Shown piece after piece: positions 1 through 10,257 of a stretch of 64,000 bases of DNA (the first letter of the stretch is position 1; each line of letters starts with the position of its first letter). Below the pieces are notes generated by a model. It ran no database searches, was not told where the DNA came from, and saw nothing but the letters and a program-made list of their open reading frames with translations. Position numbers and translations under genes: made by a program. Location of the stretch: NCBI RefSeq assembly GCF_000724545.1, contig NZ_JHBV01000030.1:309520-373519 (forward strand), in the 5' to 3' direction. This DNA is from Aureispira sp. CCB-QB1 (GTDB lineage: Bacteria > Bacteroidota > Bacteroidia > Chitinophagales > Saprospiraceae).

Positions 1-972
1 TCTGACCCCAATTTAGAATACGCTCGCTATAGATGGGATTTAGGGCTTACGTTATTGGGTTCAGAGTATCAATTCGCAGAGTTTGACTGGGGCGCAAGTC
101 CTAATTACAATTTTTTGGGTGACCAAGATGGTATTCCAGATGCGCTCGTACTCACTCTACAAGAATCTAATGTAGCAGATTTAGGCTTATCAGACTTAGG
201 ACTCAACTTATGGAACTCAGGAGGAATTGAGCTTTTTGTCACGTATACTGATCTAACAACTGAAACGTATAATAACCTTTCCAATTTTTTAACAGCCAAA
301 GCATTGGGACTACATTCTGGTAGATTTGATATCATATTTCATATACCATCTAGCAAAACTGTCGATCAAATTGAAGTAAGGCGAGTTGCCCCAACAGCGG
401 GCTTATTTTCTGAATTAAGATTATATTCCATATATAGCATCCCCAACGATTTACTACCTTTGGAGCTTGAAGCATTTGATGCGGTACAACACAAAAATTG
501 TGTACAATTAAATTGGTCGACCCAACAGAAAGATATAGACTATTTTGAAATTGAACATTCTACTGACGCCATAGAATTTACTTCTTTAGGCGTAGTTGCT
601 GCAACTAGTGCCTCTCTCTATACTTTTACTGATAACCAACCTGTACCAGCTCACAACTATTATCGGTTAAAAGTTATCGATGAATATGAGGAAGTTCAAT
701 ACTCTCCTATTAAGAATGTTCATTTTAATGTTCCCAACTCTTACCACATTTATGCACAACAGAACCAACTCTTTATCAAAAACAATACTCCAATAACTGA
801 AAAAGCCATTATTACTATAATGGATCTAAATGGTCGTGTCGTAAAACAATTGATCCAAAACAAAGAAGAGCGGCTTACTATCGTAGATTGCAGCACTTTA
901 GGGCAGTTATTTGCCATTAGAATCAAAAACTCTCAAGGGCAGTTTACTAAATTAATTTCCATCGTAGAGTAA
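1..972 (+). CDS. Secreted surface protein, C-terminal part (5' end outside window)
   Basis: The reading frame is open from base 1, so the gene starts upstream of the window. A TTG at 55 is an internal codon, not the start. The first 30 residues align almost residue for residue with residues 235-265 of the next gene (shared blocks such as GSEYQ, DWG and LLGDQDGIPDAL), so the two are tandem paralogs. The last 150 residues have the make-up of a Bacteroidota secreted protein: a fibronectin-like segment with NYYRLKVID, then a tail resembling a type IX secretion C-terminal sorting domain (ITIMDLNGRVVKQ). Role unknown; probably exported to the cell surface. The paralogy is certain, the secretion route is inferred from the tail. 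Confidence 0.75.
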   Translation, partial: SDPNLEYARYRWDLGLTLLGSEYQFAEFDWGASPNYNFLGDQDGIPDALVLTLQESNVADLGLSDLGLNLWNSGGIELFVTYTDLTTETYNNLSNFLTAKALGLHSGRFDIIFHIPSSKTVDQIEVRRVAPTAGLFSELRLYSIYSIPNDLLPLELEAFDAVQHKNCVQLNWSTQQKDIDYFEIEHSTDAIEFTSLGVVAATSASLYTFTDNQPVPAHNYYRLKVIDEYEEVQYSPIKNVHFNVPNSYHIYAQQNQLFIKNNTPITEKAIITIMDLNGRVVKQLIQNKEERLTIVDCSTLGQLFAIRIKNSQGQFTKLISIVE

Positions 973-979
973 ATAGATT

Positions 980-1022
980 CCCCTCACAAAGAGTAAACAT
1001 ATCTTTGCGAGGGGATATTTTG
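980..1022 (+). terminator. Rho-independent terminator after the first surface protein gene
   Basis: CCCCTC-a-CAAAGA (980-992) pairs with TCTTTG-c-GAGGGG (1002-1014) around a 9-nt loop, followed by a T-rich run. It lies 8 bp behind the stop codon. Confidence 0.75.
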
Positions 1023-1997
1023 TTAGTGTCTTATTCTTTTTTCATAAAAATAGATTGACCAAAAACAATAAAAACCATAAACAATTACTAATCAACCAAT
1101 ATTAAATCAACTAAAATAAAATACTAATAAAAAAAACTCGTAACAACACTTGTTTTTTTATATTTTTTTTATTACATTTATATAAAGTGAGGAATCCTAC
1201 AAAGGAATTCACTACTTTCTCACCTCAATAATTTTGTATTTTTAAATTAAAATCTTATTTAATTTAAAACAACTTCATACTAAATTTTTTATAAACTGAA
1301 GTTACGTTTACTTTCTTCACACTTCATCATAGGTAAACATTTTAAAACAATACAAAATACACAAGTACTAGAATATCCGCATGCAACTTGCTCATGAGCA
1401 TTCATTGTATTTGTGAAAACAAATAAGCAACACAGATTCTTCATACACGAATGGACTGTTATGCATTTTTAGGTTTCTCACATGATACATTTAATGAATT
1501 AACACAAGCACAGTTCCTATTTAGTCACACACATTTTATTAATAGCTAAGTTGTTAAGTCATCACTACACCTAAACAACAAGCCTAGTATGCGCTCTATT
1601 ATTATGTTCTCACAAGCATAATAACTGAATAACCCATATACTCACTTTATTATTCACTCTAAAAAAAGTCGTACAATGATCACACAAAACTACTTCTTAC
1701 CAAATCAAAAATGCTTGTTATTCACACAAATTGAGTTTTCTCATTGTAAAACAAAGTAATTTTTTGTCTACAGCTGTAATATAAGCGAACGTACGGGATT
1801 TGTTTTGTCATCTTTCTATCCCTAACAACAAAACACCTCCTTGCCTTCTTGCTTAATCATAAGTCTTAGTGTGTACTGTAAGCACAGCTGTGTTCCTCTT
1901 TCATGTCCCTCGTCATGTTTAAACGAAACCATTATTTGTCTGATAATGGACAGTACCCGTATGTCCCTATTTTATTAAAAAATGTAAATTAGAACCA
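1023..1997. other. Gene-free AT-rich interval between tandem paralogs
   Basis: About 975 bp with no convincing reading frame on either strand, no tRNA-like fold and no strong repeat. It may hold the promoter of the downstream paralog, but I could not place a clear TTTG-N19-TAxxTTTG match. Confidence 0.5.
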
Positions 1998-3707
1998 ATG
2001 AACACATTACTGAAAAAAATATTACTACCCATTGTCATTTTATTATTGATCCAAGAAGCTCAAGCACAAACACGCCCAGATAAAGATCAAAACACACAAC
2101 AATCTGCTACCTGTATTGCTTGCAATGTTGTCTCATCAGAAAATTCGTATGATTTAAATACCAATACTTTTTCTACATTTGATGTCTCTCCATTGCTTAT
2201 TAACGTGTTGGGCTACATCTCTAGAGATTATTGCTTTCCAACAGACCTTCCTATGACGGATGAAATTAAGCTAGAGATGTCTTTTGATGATCCTAATATT
2301 TTTGGCTCACTCATTTCAACGACAGCCAATGCTATTGTATTCAATAGAGTAGAAATAGAACTGCTTGATGGGAATACTGTTGTCGCTAGATATGGAGGCA
2401 ATGGGTTAGCGAGTCGATTAACAGAAATCGACATTATCGACATTAATACCTCCAGATTTAATATGGTTATAAAAGTTCCAACAACTACTGTTGATGGAAT
2501 CCGAATCAAAACAGGAGCTCTAGCCGGTATTGGCACAGGAATTACTCCAACTAATCTAAATGTATATGATATTACTTCTACAATGACTAATCGTTATTAT
2601 GCTTCCAGATTTACAGGACACTCAGGGCAACATGGTGCTTCACTATTGGTCTGTTTAAACTGTGAGGTAGCCCAAGAGAGTCTTGCAACAACCTACTTTG
2701 CAGACCCTAACATGGAATACGCAACTTATCGATGGGAACTCGGTTTGAGTTTACTTGGTTCAGAGTATCAATATATAGAGTACGACTGGGGAAACACTCC
2801 TAATTATGATTTGTTAGGAGATCAAGATGGAATTCCTGATGCACTTACCTTTGTCTTACAAGAAGTCGATCTAATTGATATGGGGCTTGCTGACTTGGGA
2901 ATTAATCTTTGGAATAGTGGCGGTATTGAATTTCTAGTGACTTATACAGATTTAACTAGTAGCATATATAGCAACAATTCTAGTTTTCTCAATGCTAAAT
3001 CTATTGGTAAAGGATCTGGAAGATTCCAAGTTGTCTTTGATATCCCGCAAGGCAAAACAGTTGATCGGGTTGAAGTTCGACGAGTAGCCCCTAGTATTGG
3101 CTTGTTTACAGAATTAAGACTTTATGCCATCTTCTCAGTTGTTGCAGGTACACTCCCGCTAGATTTATTAAGCTTTGATGCTCAAAAAGAACAACAAAAT
3201 GGCAATGGAGAACAAAAAACTGTAAAACTACACTGGACTACTGCGCAAGAACTTAATGTAAGCCACTTTGAAGTTCAACGATCTAGAGATGGAATTGAAT
3301 TTGAAACAATTGCCGAAATAAAAGCAAAGAATCAAGTCTTTAATAGTTATACTAGTACGGATTATTATCCTATGCTTCAAGACAATTACTACCGTTTAAA
3401 AATGGTTGATGTTGATTTAACAACGACTTATTCAAAAGTTAGAAACATTCATTTTAATGGATCTGATTCTTATCATTTATTTCAGTCCTCAGATGAGTTA
3501 GTTTTACAAACTAGTGTTCCTCTAACAGAGGATGTAACCATACTAATAGCTAGCTTAGATGGTAAAGCATTGCATCAAACTATTTTTAAAAAAGGTGAAA
3601 CTATTGCTAGGATAAACACAAGTTCATTTGGTACTGTTTTTCATGTTGTCTTAAAAGAAAACACTCCACAAAATACAGGTTTCTCTCAACTAGTCTATAA
3701 CAGATAA
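1998..3707 (+). CDS. Secreted surface protein with sorting-type C-terminal tail
   Basis: A 569-residue protein with a clear signal peptide (KKILLPIVILLLI, likely cleavage after AQA at residue 23). The middle (about residues 35-395) is beta-rich, with no domain I can name and a CIACN segment early on. Residues 400-500 look like a fibronectin-type module (LHWTTAQELNVSHFEVQRS, then NYYRLKMVD). The last 80 residues resemble a type IX secretion sorting domain. It is a tandem paralog of the truncated gene before it. ATG start chosen because it precedes the signal peptide directly. Probably cell-surface or extracellular; function unknown. Confidence 0.8.
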   Translation: MNTLLKKILLPIVILLLIQEAQAQTRPDKDQNTQQSATCIACNVVSSENSYDLNTNTFSTFDVSPLLINVLGYISRDYCFPTDLPMTDEIKLEMSFDDPNIFGSLISTTANAIVFNRVEIELLDGNTVVARYGGNGLASRLTEIDIIDINTSRFNMVIKVPTTTVDGIRIKTGALAGIGTGITPTNLNVYDITSTMTNRYYASRFTGHSGQHGASLLVCLNCEVAQESLATTYFADPNMEYATYRWELGLSLLGSEYQYIEYDWGNTPNYDLLGDQDGIPDALTFVLQEVDLIDMGLADLGINLWNSGGIEFLVTYTDLTSSIYSNNSSFLNAKSIGKGSGRFQVVFDIPQGKTVDRVEVRRVAPSIGLFTELRLYAIFSVVAGTLPLDLLSFDAQKEQQNGNGEQKTVKLHWTTAQELNVSHFEVQRSRDGIEFETIAEIKAKNQVFNSYTSTDYYPMLQDNYYRLKMVDVDLTTTYSKVRNIHFNGSDSYHLFQSSDELVLQTSVPLTEDVTILIASLDGKALHQTIFKKGETIARINTSSFGTVFHVVLKENTPQNTGFSQLVYNR

Positions 3708-3737
3708 ATAGTATGCTTTTTCAGTTTCATTTAGTAA

Positions 3738-3772
3738 AAAAGCTATTCTCAAGTAGAGGATAGCTTTTGTAT
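3738..3772. terminator. Bidirectional terminator between convergent genes
   Basis: AAAAGCTAT (3738-3746) pairs with ATAGCTTTT (3760-3768), with additional TCTC/GAGG pairing in the loop region. The A and T tracts on either side let it serve both the surface protein (+) and the TlpA-like gene (-). Confidence 0.75.
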
Positions 3773-3774
3773 TT

Positions 3775-4368
3775 TTATTTTTTTATCAACCGTTCAATGT
3801 GAGGCTTTACTTCGGTATAGGTATGTGTTGCATCAAAAGCACTTGCTCCAATAAACACTTGCTGAATCACCCCCTTTTGATCTATCAAAAATGATGTTGG
3901 ATACGTAGAAACATCCATTTGTTTGGCAATATCTGCTCTATCTGCTACTACTGGATAGCGCATATTTTTCTCGGTCACCAATTTTTCGGCTACTTCTTTT
4001 TTATCCGTTCCTACCGAAAGAACTACCAAGTTTTTACTTTTATACTGCTCCTGTAATTCATTAAGACTAGAAATCTCCGTTATACATGGCTTACATGCAG
4101 CAAACCAAAAGTTCAACAGAACAATTTTGCCCCCCATATCAGCCAAATTATATGTTTTCCCCTTTAAGGTTTTTAGAACCAATTCTGGAACTTTAGTACC
4201 AATGTACTTATTTTTTTTTCGATCCAAATATGCCTGAAACTCTTGTTCCCCCTTGTCTACTTTTCCTGTATTTCGATTATTATTAACTGAAATATTAGAA
4301 GATGATTGGCAACCGATAAACCAACAGCAGGCTGCCCATACTAGTATATATTTTTTAAATCTTGTCAT
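3775..4368 (-). CDS. TlpA/ResA-like thioredoxin-fold lipoprotein
   Basis: 197 residues. The N terminus is a lipoprotein signal with lipobox WFIGC (Cys20), so the protein is membrane-tethered outside the cytoplasm. The thioredoxin-fold part begins near residue 57 (GTKVPELVLKTLKGKTYNL), and the redox motif is FWFAACKPC (Cys92, Cys95), as in TlpA/ResA/AhpC-TSA-type proteins. The cis-Pro loop is seen in STYPTSFLID. It probably reduces or isomerises disulfides, or helps cytochrome c maturation, in the periplasm; the exact partner cannot be told. It is the last gene of a leftward run hemE - LRR protein - this gene, with 25 bp between it and the LRR gene. Confidence 0.85.
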   Translation of the reverse strand: MTRFKKYILVWAACCWFIGCQSSSNISVNNNRNTGKVDKGEQEFQAYLDRKKNKYIGTKVPELVLKTLKGKTYNLADMGGKIVLLNFWFAACKPCITEISSLNELQEQYKSKNLVVLSVGTDKKEVAEKLVTEKNMRYPVVADRADIAKQMDVSTYPTSFLIDQKGVIQQVFIGASAFDATHTYTEVKPHIERLIKK

Positions 4369-4393
4369 AGCAAATTGTTCTTCCTATTTCATA

Positions 4394-5281
4394 TCAATCA
4401 AATTTCCAATAAGGTTTATCAAAGTCTACATCTGGTAGCCAATCTTTTAAATTATCTAAATTAAACTTAGCCACTACTTCAGGCAATTCTAAATCTCTTA
4501 ATCGATAGAGACGCCCCAACATTCTAGGTTCTATATCAACCATGGGGTTGTGTTGCATTTTTAAGACTTCTAACCTCTTAATATCACAAACAGAGCGAGG
4601 GCAATTTTTTAGTTCGTTAGAAGTTAAATCCAGAATTCTCAAATTAACCAATTGTCCTAGATCCGCTGGCATTTCGGTTAATTTGTTATTGGATAAATAA
4701 AGTTCTTCCAAACTAGTTGCATTGGTTAAGCTTTCTGGAAGAAAGTTCATTCGACAATCTTCAACATACAACCGCTTTAAATTAGGCAATTCGCTGGCCG
4801 CAACTAGCACAGGGTGCTGATTCCAATAATGCTTTGCTTTCCATTGCAGTTCTTCAATCCGTTTAAACTTAGGCAAAATAGCAGCAAAGGTTGCAATTTC
4901 GCTATACTGCCCAAAAAACTTGGGGCTAATAATTAATTGTTCGAAATGATTTAAGAAAGCATCGTTTTCCTCTTTTTCTGCCCAGAAAGTCATTTTTTCT
5001 GCCGACTGCTCAACCATTCCATACATTTCATCATCCCACTCCAATTCTAAGCCCAACATAAACATAGCTGCCAACTCATGATTGCTCATATCGTCGCTTG
5101 CAATAAGCTGCTTAATCTGTGCAAACTGTTGTTCTTCCTCAGACAAGGGATTTTCTTCGACTAGCACTTCTGTCTCCATCGGTTGTGCCTCCTCTTCCAA
5201 TATTTCTAGCTCTGTTTTCTCAGAAACAGGCGGCATTTCGTTGGGCAAAAACCACTGTCTTATTTTCGAAAAAAATCCCAT
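4394..5281 (-). CDS. Leucine-rich repeat protein
   Basis: 295 residues, no signal peptide, acidic N-terminal third rich in Glu. From about residue 165 there are leucine-rich repeats of the bacterial LxxLxLxxNxLxxLP type (for example LEELYLSNNKLTEMPADLGQ and LRILDLTSNELKNCP, then LEVLKMQHNPM). Such repeats usually form a protein-binding solenoid. Cytoplasmic by default. It lies 17 bp downstream of hemE and 25 bp upstream of the TlpA-like gene, so all three are probably co-transcribed, but no functional link to haem synthesis is evident. Confidence 0.75.
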   Translation of the reverse strand: MGFFSKIRQWFLPNEMPPVSEKTELEILEEEAQPMETEVLVEENPLSEEEQQFAQIKQLIASDDMSNHELAAMFMLGLELEWDDEMYGMVEQSAEKMTFWAEKEENDAFLNHFEQLIISPKFFGQYSEIATFAAILPKFKRIEELQWKAKHYWNQHPVLVAASELPNLKRLYVEDCRMNFLPESLTNATSLEELYLSNNKLTEMPADLGQLVNLRILDLTSNELKNCPRSVCDIKRLEVLKMQHNPMVDIEPRMLGRLYRLRDLELPEVVAKFNLDNLKDWLPDVDFDKPYWKFD

Positions 5282-5298
5282 GTCTTCAATTTCTATAA

Positions 5299-6336
5299 TT
5301 ATAAGTTAGAAGCGTAATCAAACGACTTCACGGTATCCACAAATGCTTTAACTCCATCTAAAGGAGTATCAGGATACACCCCATGACCTAAATTTGCAAT
5401 ATGATGAGGACCATAAGCACGCAACATTTCTTGTGTCATAGACCGAATTGTTTTATGATCAGCATACAGGGCACAAGGATCCAAATTTCCTTGTACAACT
5501 TGTGTTTTTCCCAACAAAGAGCGAACATCTTTAGGTGTCTGCAACCACCCCAGCCCCACGACATCACAACCTGCTTTTGCTATTTCTGGCAAAGAATGCC
5601 ATGCCCCTTTTGCAAATAAAGTTACAGGAACAACATCAATAGCCTCGGCAATTCGTTGCATATAAGGCAAAGAGAACGTTCTAAAACTATCAGGCGTTAA
5701 CACAGCTGCCCAAGAATCAAATACTTGAATTAAATCTGCGCCCGATTTAACCTGTTCTCTTAAATAAGCAATGGTAGAAGTGGTAATTTTGTCTAGCAAT
5801 CGATGTGCTAAAGCAGGATTTTGGTACAACAATTTTTTAGCTTTAGAAAAAGTCTTACTTCCCTGCCCCTCTAACATATAACAAAAGATGGTAAATGGAG
5901 CACCGGCAAAGCCAATCAATGGTACTCTTCCGTTAAGTTCCTTCTTGGTCAATTTCAAGGCATCATAAACATACCCCAATGTAGCAGCAGCAGCTTCTCC
6001 TTCAAACAAAGCATCAATATCTGCTTCTGACTGAATTGTTTTTGGAAAAAACGGTCCTTTGCCTGGAATCATTTCGTATGGCAGCCCCATCGCTTCTGGG
6101 ATAACTAAAATATCTGAAAAAATAATTGCGGCATCTACTCCCAACTCGTCAACAGGTTGAATCGTCACTTCGCAAGCCAATTCTGGTGTTTCAACCAGTT
6201 CTTTGAAACCCGACAAACTAGCTCTCAATGCTCTATATTGTGGCAATATACGCCCAGCTTGTCGCATCAACCATACGGGGGGACGTTCTGTTTTTTCTCC
6301 TCTTGCTGCTCTTAAAAATAAATCGTTTTTTAACAT
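5299..6336 (-). CDS. hemE: Uroporphyrinogen decarboxylase
   Basis: 345 residues, the usual size. HemE decarboxylates the four acetate side chains of uroporphyrinogen III to give coproporphyrinogen III in the cytoplasm, a step of haem synthesis. The diagnostic N-terminal motif [12 protein letters not shown] (residues 18-29) is present, together with [30 protein letters not shown] and the C-terminal [11 protein letters not shown] block. ATG start directly precedes the conserved N terminus. First gene of a leftward group with the LRR and TlpA-like genes. A small transposable element sits just upstream of its start (6385-6552). Confidence 0.97.
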   Translation of the reverse strand: MLKNDLFLRAARGEKTERPPVWLMRQAGRILPQYRALRASLSGFKELVETPELACEVTIQPVDELGVDAAIIFSDILVIPEAMGLPYEMIPGKGPFFPKTIQSEADIDALFEGEAAAATLGYVYDALKLTKKELNGRVPLIGFAGAPFTIFCYMLEGQGSKTFSKAKKLLYQNPALAHRLLDKITTSTIAYLREQVKSGADLIQVFDSWAAVLTPDSFRTFSLPYMQRIAEAIDVVPVTLFAKGAWHSLPEIAKAGCDVVGLGWLQTPKDVRSLLGKTQVVQGNLDPCALYADHKTIRSMTQEMLRAYGPHHIANLGHGVYPDTPLDGVKAFVDTVKSFDYASNL

Positions 6337-6384
6337 TATTTTACTTTATATTTTAGTTAGTAGTTTGCTATTCTTTATTTCTAA

Positions 6385-6552
6385 CAATAGTTCGTTGAAA
6401 CCACGCAGTAGCAGCGAAGCTAAACTTTATCAGCTTGATAATTAGCAAGTTGTGCGTTTGTTGCGTTTTATGTTAAAATTTTGATTATCAAACTAATATA
6501 AATGTGCTTTTTTATCTTTTTGGTAAAAAAGTAAAAAATCAACGAACTACTA
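6385..6552. mobile_element. MITE-like element, copy 1 (168 bp)
   Basis: Starts CAATAGTTCGTTGA and ends TCAACGAACTACTA, so its ends are inverted repeats. It is flanked by the direct repeat TTCTAA (6379-6384 and 6553-6558), read as a 6-bp target duplication. The interior contains ACCACGCAGTAGCAGC, shared with the copies at 42834 and, in reverse, at 50809. No transposase is encoded. It occupies the hemE-ppk1 gap. Confidence 0.75.
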
Positions 6553-6660
6553 TTCTAATTGACCTGTTACCAACCAATTGCTGCTCTTCACAGTATCAAA
6601 ATTGTAGTCTTGTCATTTTTCATACCCCAAAACCGCACAAATTTAGACAATTACTGCTTT

Positions 6661-8718
6661 CTATTTATCTGTTTTTCGTAATAATTTATCTTGATAATAC
6701 ACATACATCTGATGTTGTGATCTCCTTGGAGAAGAATCGTTGTGCTTATACTCATTCTTTTGCTTAGCGTCTATAATCCGAGCCTTGACATTGTCTTTGA
6801 ATTGTATGTTCAAAAAATCCTTGATTTCTTTTTGCAAATCTTTGGCATAAATCGGGAACGCACATTCAATCCTATAGAATAAATTACGTGTCATCCAATC
6901 GGCAGATGAAAGGTATATTTTTTCATCTCCATTATTATGAAAACGATAAATTCTAGTATGCTCCAGAAAGCGATCAACGATACTAATAATTTTTATATTC
7001 TCACTAAAACCACTTTGATTGGGAACCACACTACAAACCCCTCTAATAATCATCTTAATTTTCACCCCTGCATTGCTAGCCTCATACAAACGAGCAATCA
7101 TTCTAGAATCTTGAATACTATTCAACTTCAAAGTAATTGCAGCCTTTCTACCAGCCTTGGCGTGTTCTATTTCTTGTTCAATTAACTGGTATATATTTCG
7201 TCGCATTCTAAACTGCCCAACCAACAGATGTTTAAACGGCTTTTCTGGACGTTTTTTGTACTCCAAAAAATCAAAAACCTGCTCTACTTCCTTTGTCAAT
7301 CGTTTATCAGCCGTCATAAAACCGAAATCACTATAAATTCTAGCCGTATCTTCGTTAAAGTTTCCCGTCCCCATATAAGCGTAATGCTTAGATTTTCTAG
7401 TAATCAGCAACAGCTTCGCATGAACCTTGAGCTCAGGAATACTATAAATTACTTTTGCTCCCCAAGTTTCTAGCCGTTCTGCCCAGTACAGATTGGCTTC
7501 TTCGTCAAAACGAGCCTTTACTTCCATAAAGACCATTACGTTTTTACCTTCTTGAATAGCAAAACGCAAAGCAGCAACAATTCTTGAGTCCTTAGCAACT
7601 CGATATTGTGCAATTTTAATGTCGGTCACCTCTGGGTCCAAAGCTGCTTGCTCCAACAAACGAATAACATATTCGTATTTTTGATATGGAAAATGCAACA
7701 AATGATCCTTTTTCTCTATAACTGGAAACAGCTTGGGTTGGTTGTGCAAATCCACATGATTAAGTGGAGGCAAAGGAATATCTTGTAATTCTCGAATCCC
7801 AAAGTTCGGAAACTTGAAAAAATCATAATTGTTATGATATCGACCTTCTGGTTGCAAATCACCTTCTTTCACTTGCAAAGCTGCCGTCAAGAAATTCAAT
7901 GTCCTATTCGACATCCTTCTGTCATATACAAAACGAGTCCCTCGCCCTATCGTCCTCTTTGCAATTCCCTTTCTAATTTTCTCAATTAAGTTTCCAGTAT
8001 ATTCGTCTTCTATGTAAATATCAGCATCTCTCGTCATTTTGATAGAATAGGCATCCCGAATATGATACCCTGGAAACAAACGAGGCAAACAATATCGTAC
8101 CACATCGTCTAAGATAATAAGCTCTTTTCGTTCTGCGTTGCGGCTAGGCAGTTCTATAAATCGTGGAAATTTTTCAGAAGGTATTCTCACAACAGCATAT
8201 CGATTGATATGACCTGCTGTTTTTAACCGAACTGCTAGATATATGGCATTACTAGGCAAAAAAGTTTTAATCTTATTTTTTACCAACAATATGGGTTGTA
8301 GATGTTGTATTAATTTTTCTTCAAAAAATCGATCTAAAAATAAATTATGATAAGATTTTAAATTTTTAGGGCGAAGTATATAAATACTGTGTTTAGCTAG
8401 TTCTGGTAAGATTTGCTCTTTGTAGATCGAATCAAACTCCAGTTGCTGCTCTGTCACAATTTGGCGAATTCGCTTCAAAATCAACTCTGGGGAAAAATCC
8501 ATTTGACTCTTGGTCTTTTTTCCCAAACGAATCAAAGCTTTGATAGAAGCAACGCGCACTCTAAAAAACTCATCTAAGTTGGAAGAATAGATACCTAAGA
8601 ATTTAATTCGTTCAAACAACGGTACAGACGGGTCTTTTGCTTCTTGGAGTACCCTATAATTAAATGAAAGCCAGCTAATGTCTCTATGTATAAAAGGAAT
8701 ATCTTTTTTGTTAAACAT
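6661..8718 (-). CDS. ppk1: Polyphosphate kinase
   Basis: 685 residues from the ATG at 8718 (an in-frame TTG six codons upstream is less likely). PPK1 reversibly transfers the gamma phosphate of ATP to inorganic polyphosphate. The N-terminal domain opens with FIHRDISWLSFNYRVLQEA, typical of the family. The phospholipase-D-like C-terminal domains carry ELKVHAKLLLITRK, whose His is the expected phospho-acceptor, followed by YMGTGNFNEDTARIYSDFG. The second His region is seen in LEHTRIYRFHNNGDEKIYLSSADWM. Length is normal for PPK1. Monocistronic on the minus strand; the gap to hemE contains a mobile element. Confidence 0.96.
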   Translation of the reverse strand: MFNKKDIPFIHRDISWLSFNYRVLQEAKDPSVPLFERIKFLGIYSSNLDEFFRVRVASIKALIRLGKKTKSQMDFSPELILKRIRQIVTEQQLEFDSIYKEQILPELAKHSIYILRPKNLKSYHNLFLDRFFEEKLIQHLQPILLVKNKIKTFLPSNAIYLAVRLKTAGHINRYAVVRIPSEKFPRFIELPSRNAERKELIILDDVVRYCLPRLFPGYHIRDAYSIKMTRDADIYIEDEYTGNLIEKIRKGIAKRTIGRGTRFVYDRRMSNRTLNFLTAALQVKEGDLQPEGRYHNNYDFFKFPNFGIRELQDIPLPPLNHVDLHNQPKLFPVIEKKDHLLHFPYQKYEYVIRLLEQAALDPEVTDIKIAQYRVAKDSRIVAALRFAIQEGKNVMVFMEVKARFDEEANLYWAERLETWGAKVIYSIPELKVHAKLLLITRKSKHYAYMGTGNFNEDTARIYSDFGFMTADKRLTKEVEQVFDFLEYKKRPEKPFKHLLVGQFRMRRNIYQLIEQEIEHAKAGRKAAITLKLNSIQDSRMIARLYEASNAGVKIKMIIRGVCSVVPNQSGFSENIKIISIVDRFLEHTRIYRFHNNGDEKIYLSSADWMTRNLFYRIECAFPIYAKDLQKEIKDFLNIQFKDNVKARIIDAKQKNEYKHNDSSPRRSQHQMYVYYQDKLLRKTDK

Positions 8719-10257
8719 AAATGTATCGTTTTTCAATCATTTAGTTGATTTCTAGATTCCTAAATAAAGGGGTAAAAGCTTATTTGTGTAATAACTTTAA
8801 CAACTTTATTTAAACAATCATCCAGAATAAATTATATCAAATTGAGCAGCAGCACATTGTACCTCTGCTATTCAAAGTATTAAAAAGATGATTACCAACT
8901 TCATAGCATTTAAAAAGTCCATAACAGCAACCAATATCTATCCATACTAACTCATGCCTATAAAACATACAACTCTCCCCCTGTCCAATGGTGGTTTTAA
9001 TCAACCAAAGAATCGTCTTATATCCCTCTAATACCCAACGCTCAAATATCATATAAAAAACAGCATATGGGTTATCAGCTGCATAGCACTCCCAAAGCAA
9101 TATTAATATAGTTTAAGTAGACCAATGGAATTATTTAAACAATTGTTTAGTTTTCTAATTCGGATGAACTATCTCAGTAGTAAAAAAATAAAAATTTTGA
9201 TGCTGTATTATACACCAAAAGTAACAAAGGATTTTATAATTACAGCATAAACAGAAATGAAAAAACCGATAGATTAGAAGTCTTCTTTTAGTTCTTTTGC
9301 ATTTTTTAAATATTTATTGTTTTTATAGGTAAAATACGCAAGTCTAAAACACTGTTAATTTGAAGGACTTGGCACAAATGAGCCGTTTCATGGCAAAAAT
9401 GAAACCACTTGCTCTCTTTTTTTTTATTACTTTTGTAGTAATCGTAATTATAAGCAAAATCAATTGCCAATAAAGTTTTCATTTTTTAACAAAAAACAAA
9501 TGAAGCTAAATTATCATATATAATCATTATCAACCTGCGAGAGCTTGGTACAGTGTACCAAAGGCATAGCCAAACAGTGCGACTTCGTGGTTTATAGAAT
9601 TTTTTATGGACGATTACTTATGTAAAACTAAAAATACTAAAACACAAATACATAATTCAGTAGAATTTTCATTTACTCATAACAATCAACATCAAAAAAT
9701 CAATTAATTACTTTTTTAAACACCCAAAAACCCTAAGAGTAAAAATCTAATGGATTATCAAAATGAGGGTAACAATACGATTGTTTCCTCCATAAACAAA
9801 AGCAAGAAACGAAACGCACTTACACACTGTTAATCAAACTCTTGCATTACAATATATTCCCAACACATTAAGCAGAAAGAAGTATAATTTTGTACAAGCA
9901 CTCTCAGAAACGATATCAAAATGTTATTGAGATTAGCAAATGAAATGATTATTCTTACAACCACGTACAGAGAACTTGAACTAGACCAATCAAATACAGC
10001 AGCGTACTTTCTGCTCTATTTAGTAAAGAAACCTATTTTTAAACCTGCTTGAAACTTGAAATAAAAAATTTCAAGATAAGTATCTGTTCATAAAAAACAT
10101 AGATAAAAAATAATCTTATTTTTAGTGCTAATCGAAGGAAAAGAGTACTATTGTTTGTAATGCTACTACATGCTTATTATTATTTTTCCTTGAACGATCA
10201 CTTAAATTAAACTATTGGGAATCAAACACTCCATGTATATCCAGAAAGATTTGAAAA
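8719..10257. other. Long gene-poor interval
   Basis: About 1.5 kb without a gene I can support. A minus-strand reading frame at 8837-9100 has only a TTG start and an odd Cys-rich composition, and is rejected. Short palindromes are visible: TTGGTAC-agt-GTACCAA at 9545-9561 and GTTTCAT/ATGAAAC at 9385-9405. No tRNA, rRNA or mobile element recognised. Confidence 0.45.

Noticed and set aside
8837..9100. Minus-strand 87-codon reading frame
   Set aside because: Starts only with TTG, is Cys/Trp-rich without domain features and has no promoter or partner gene.
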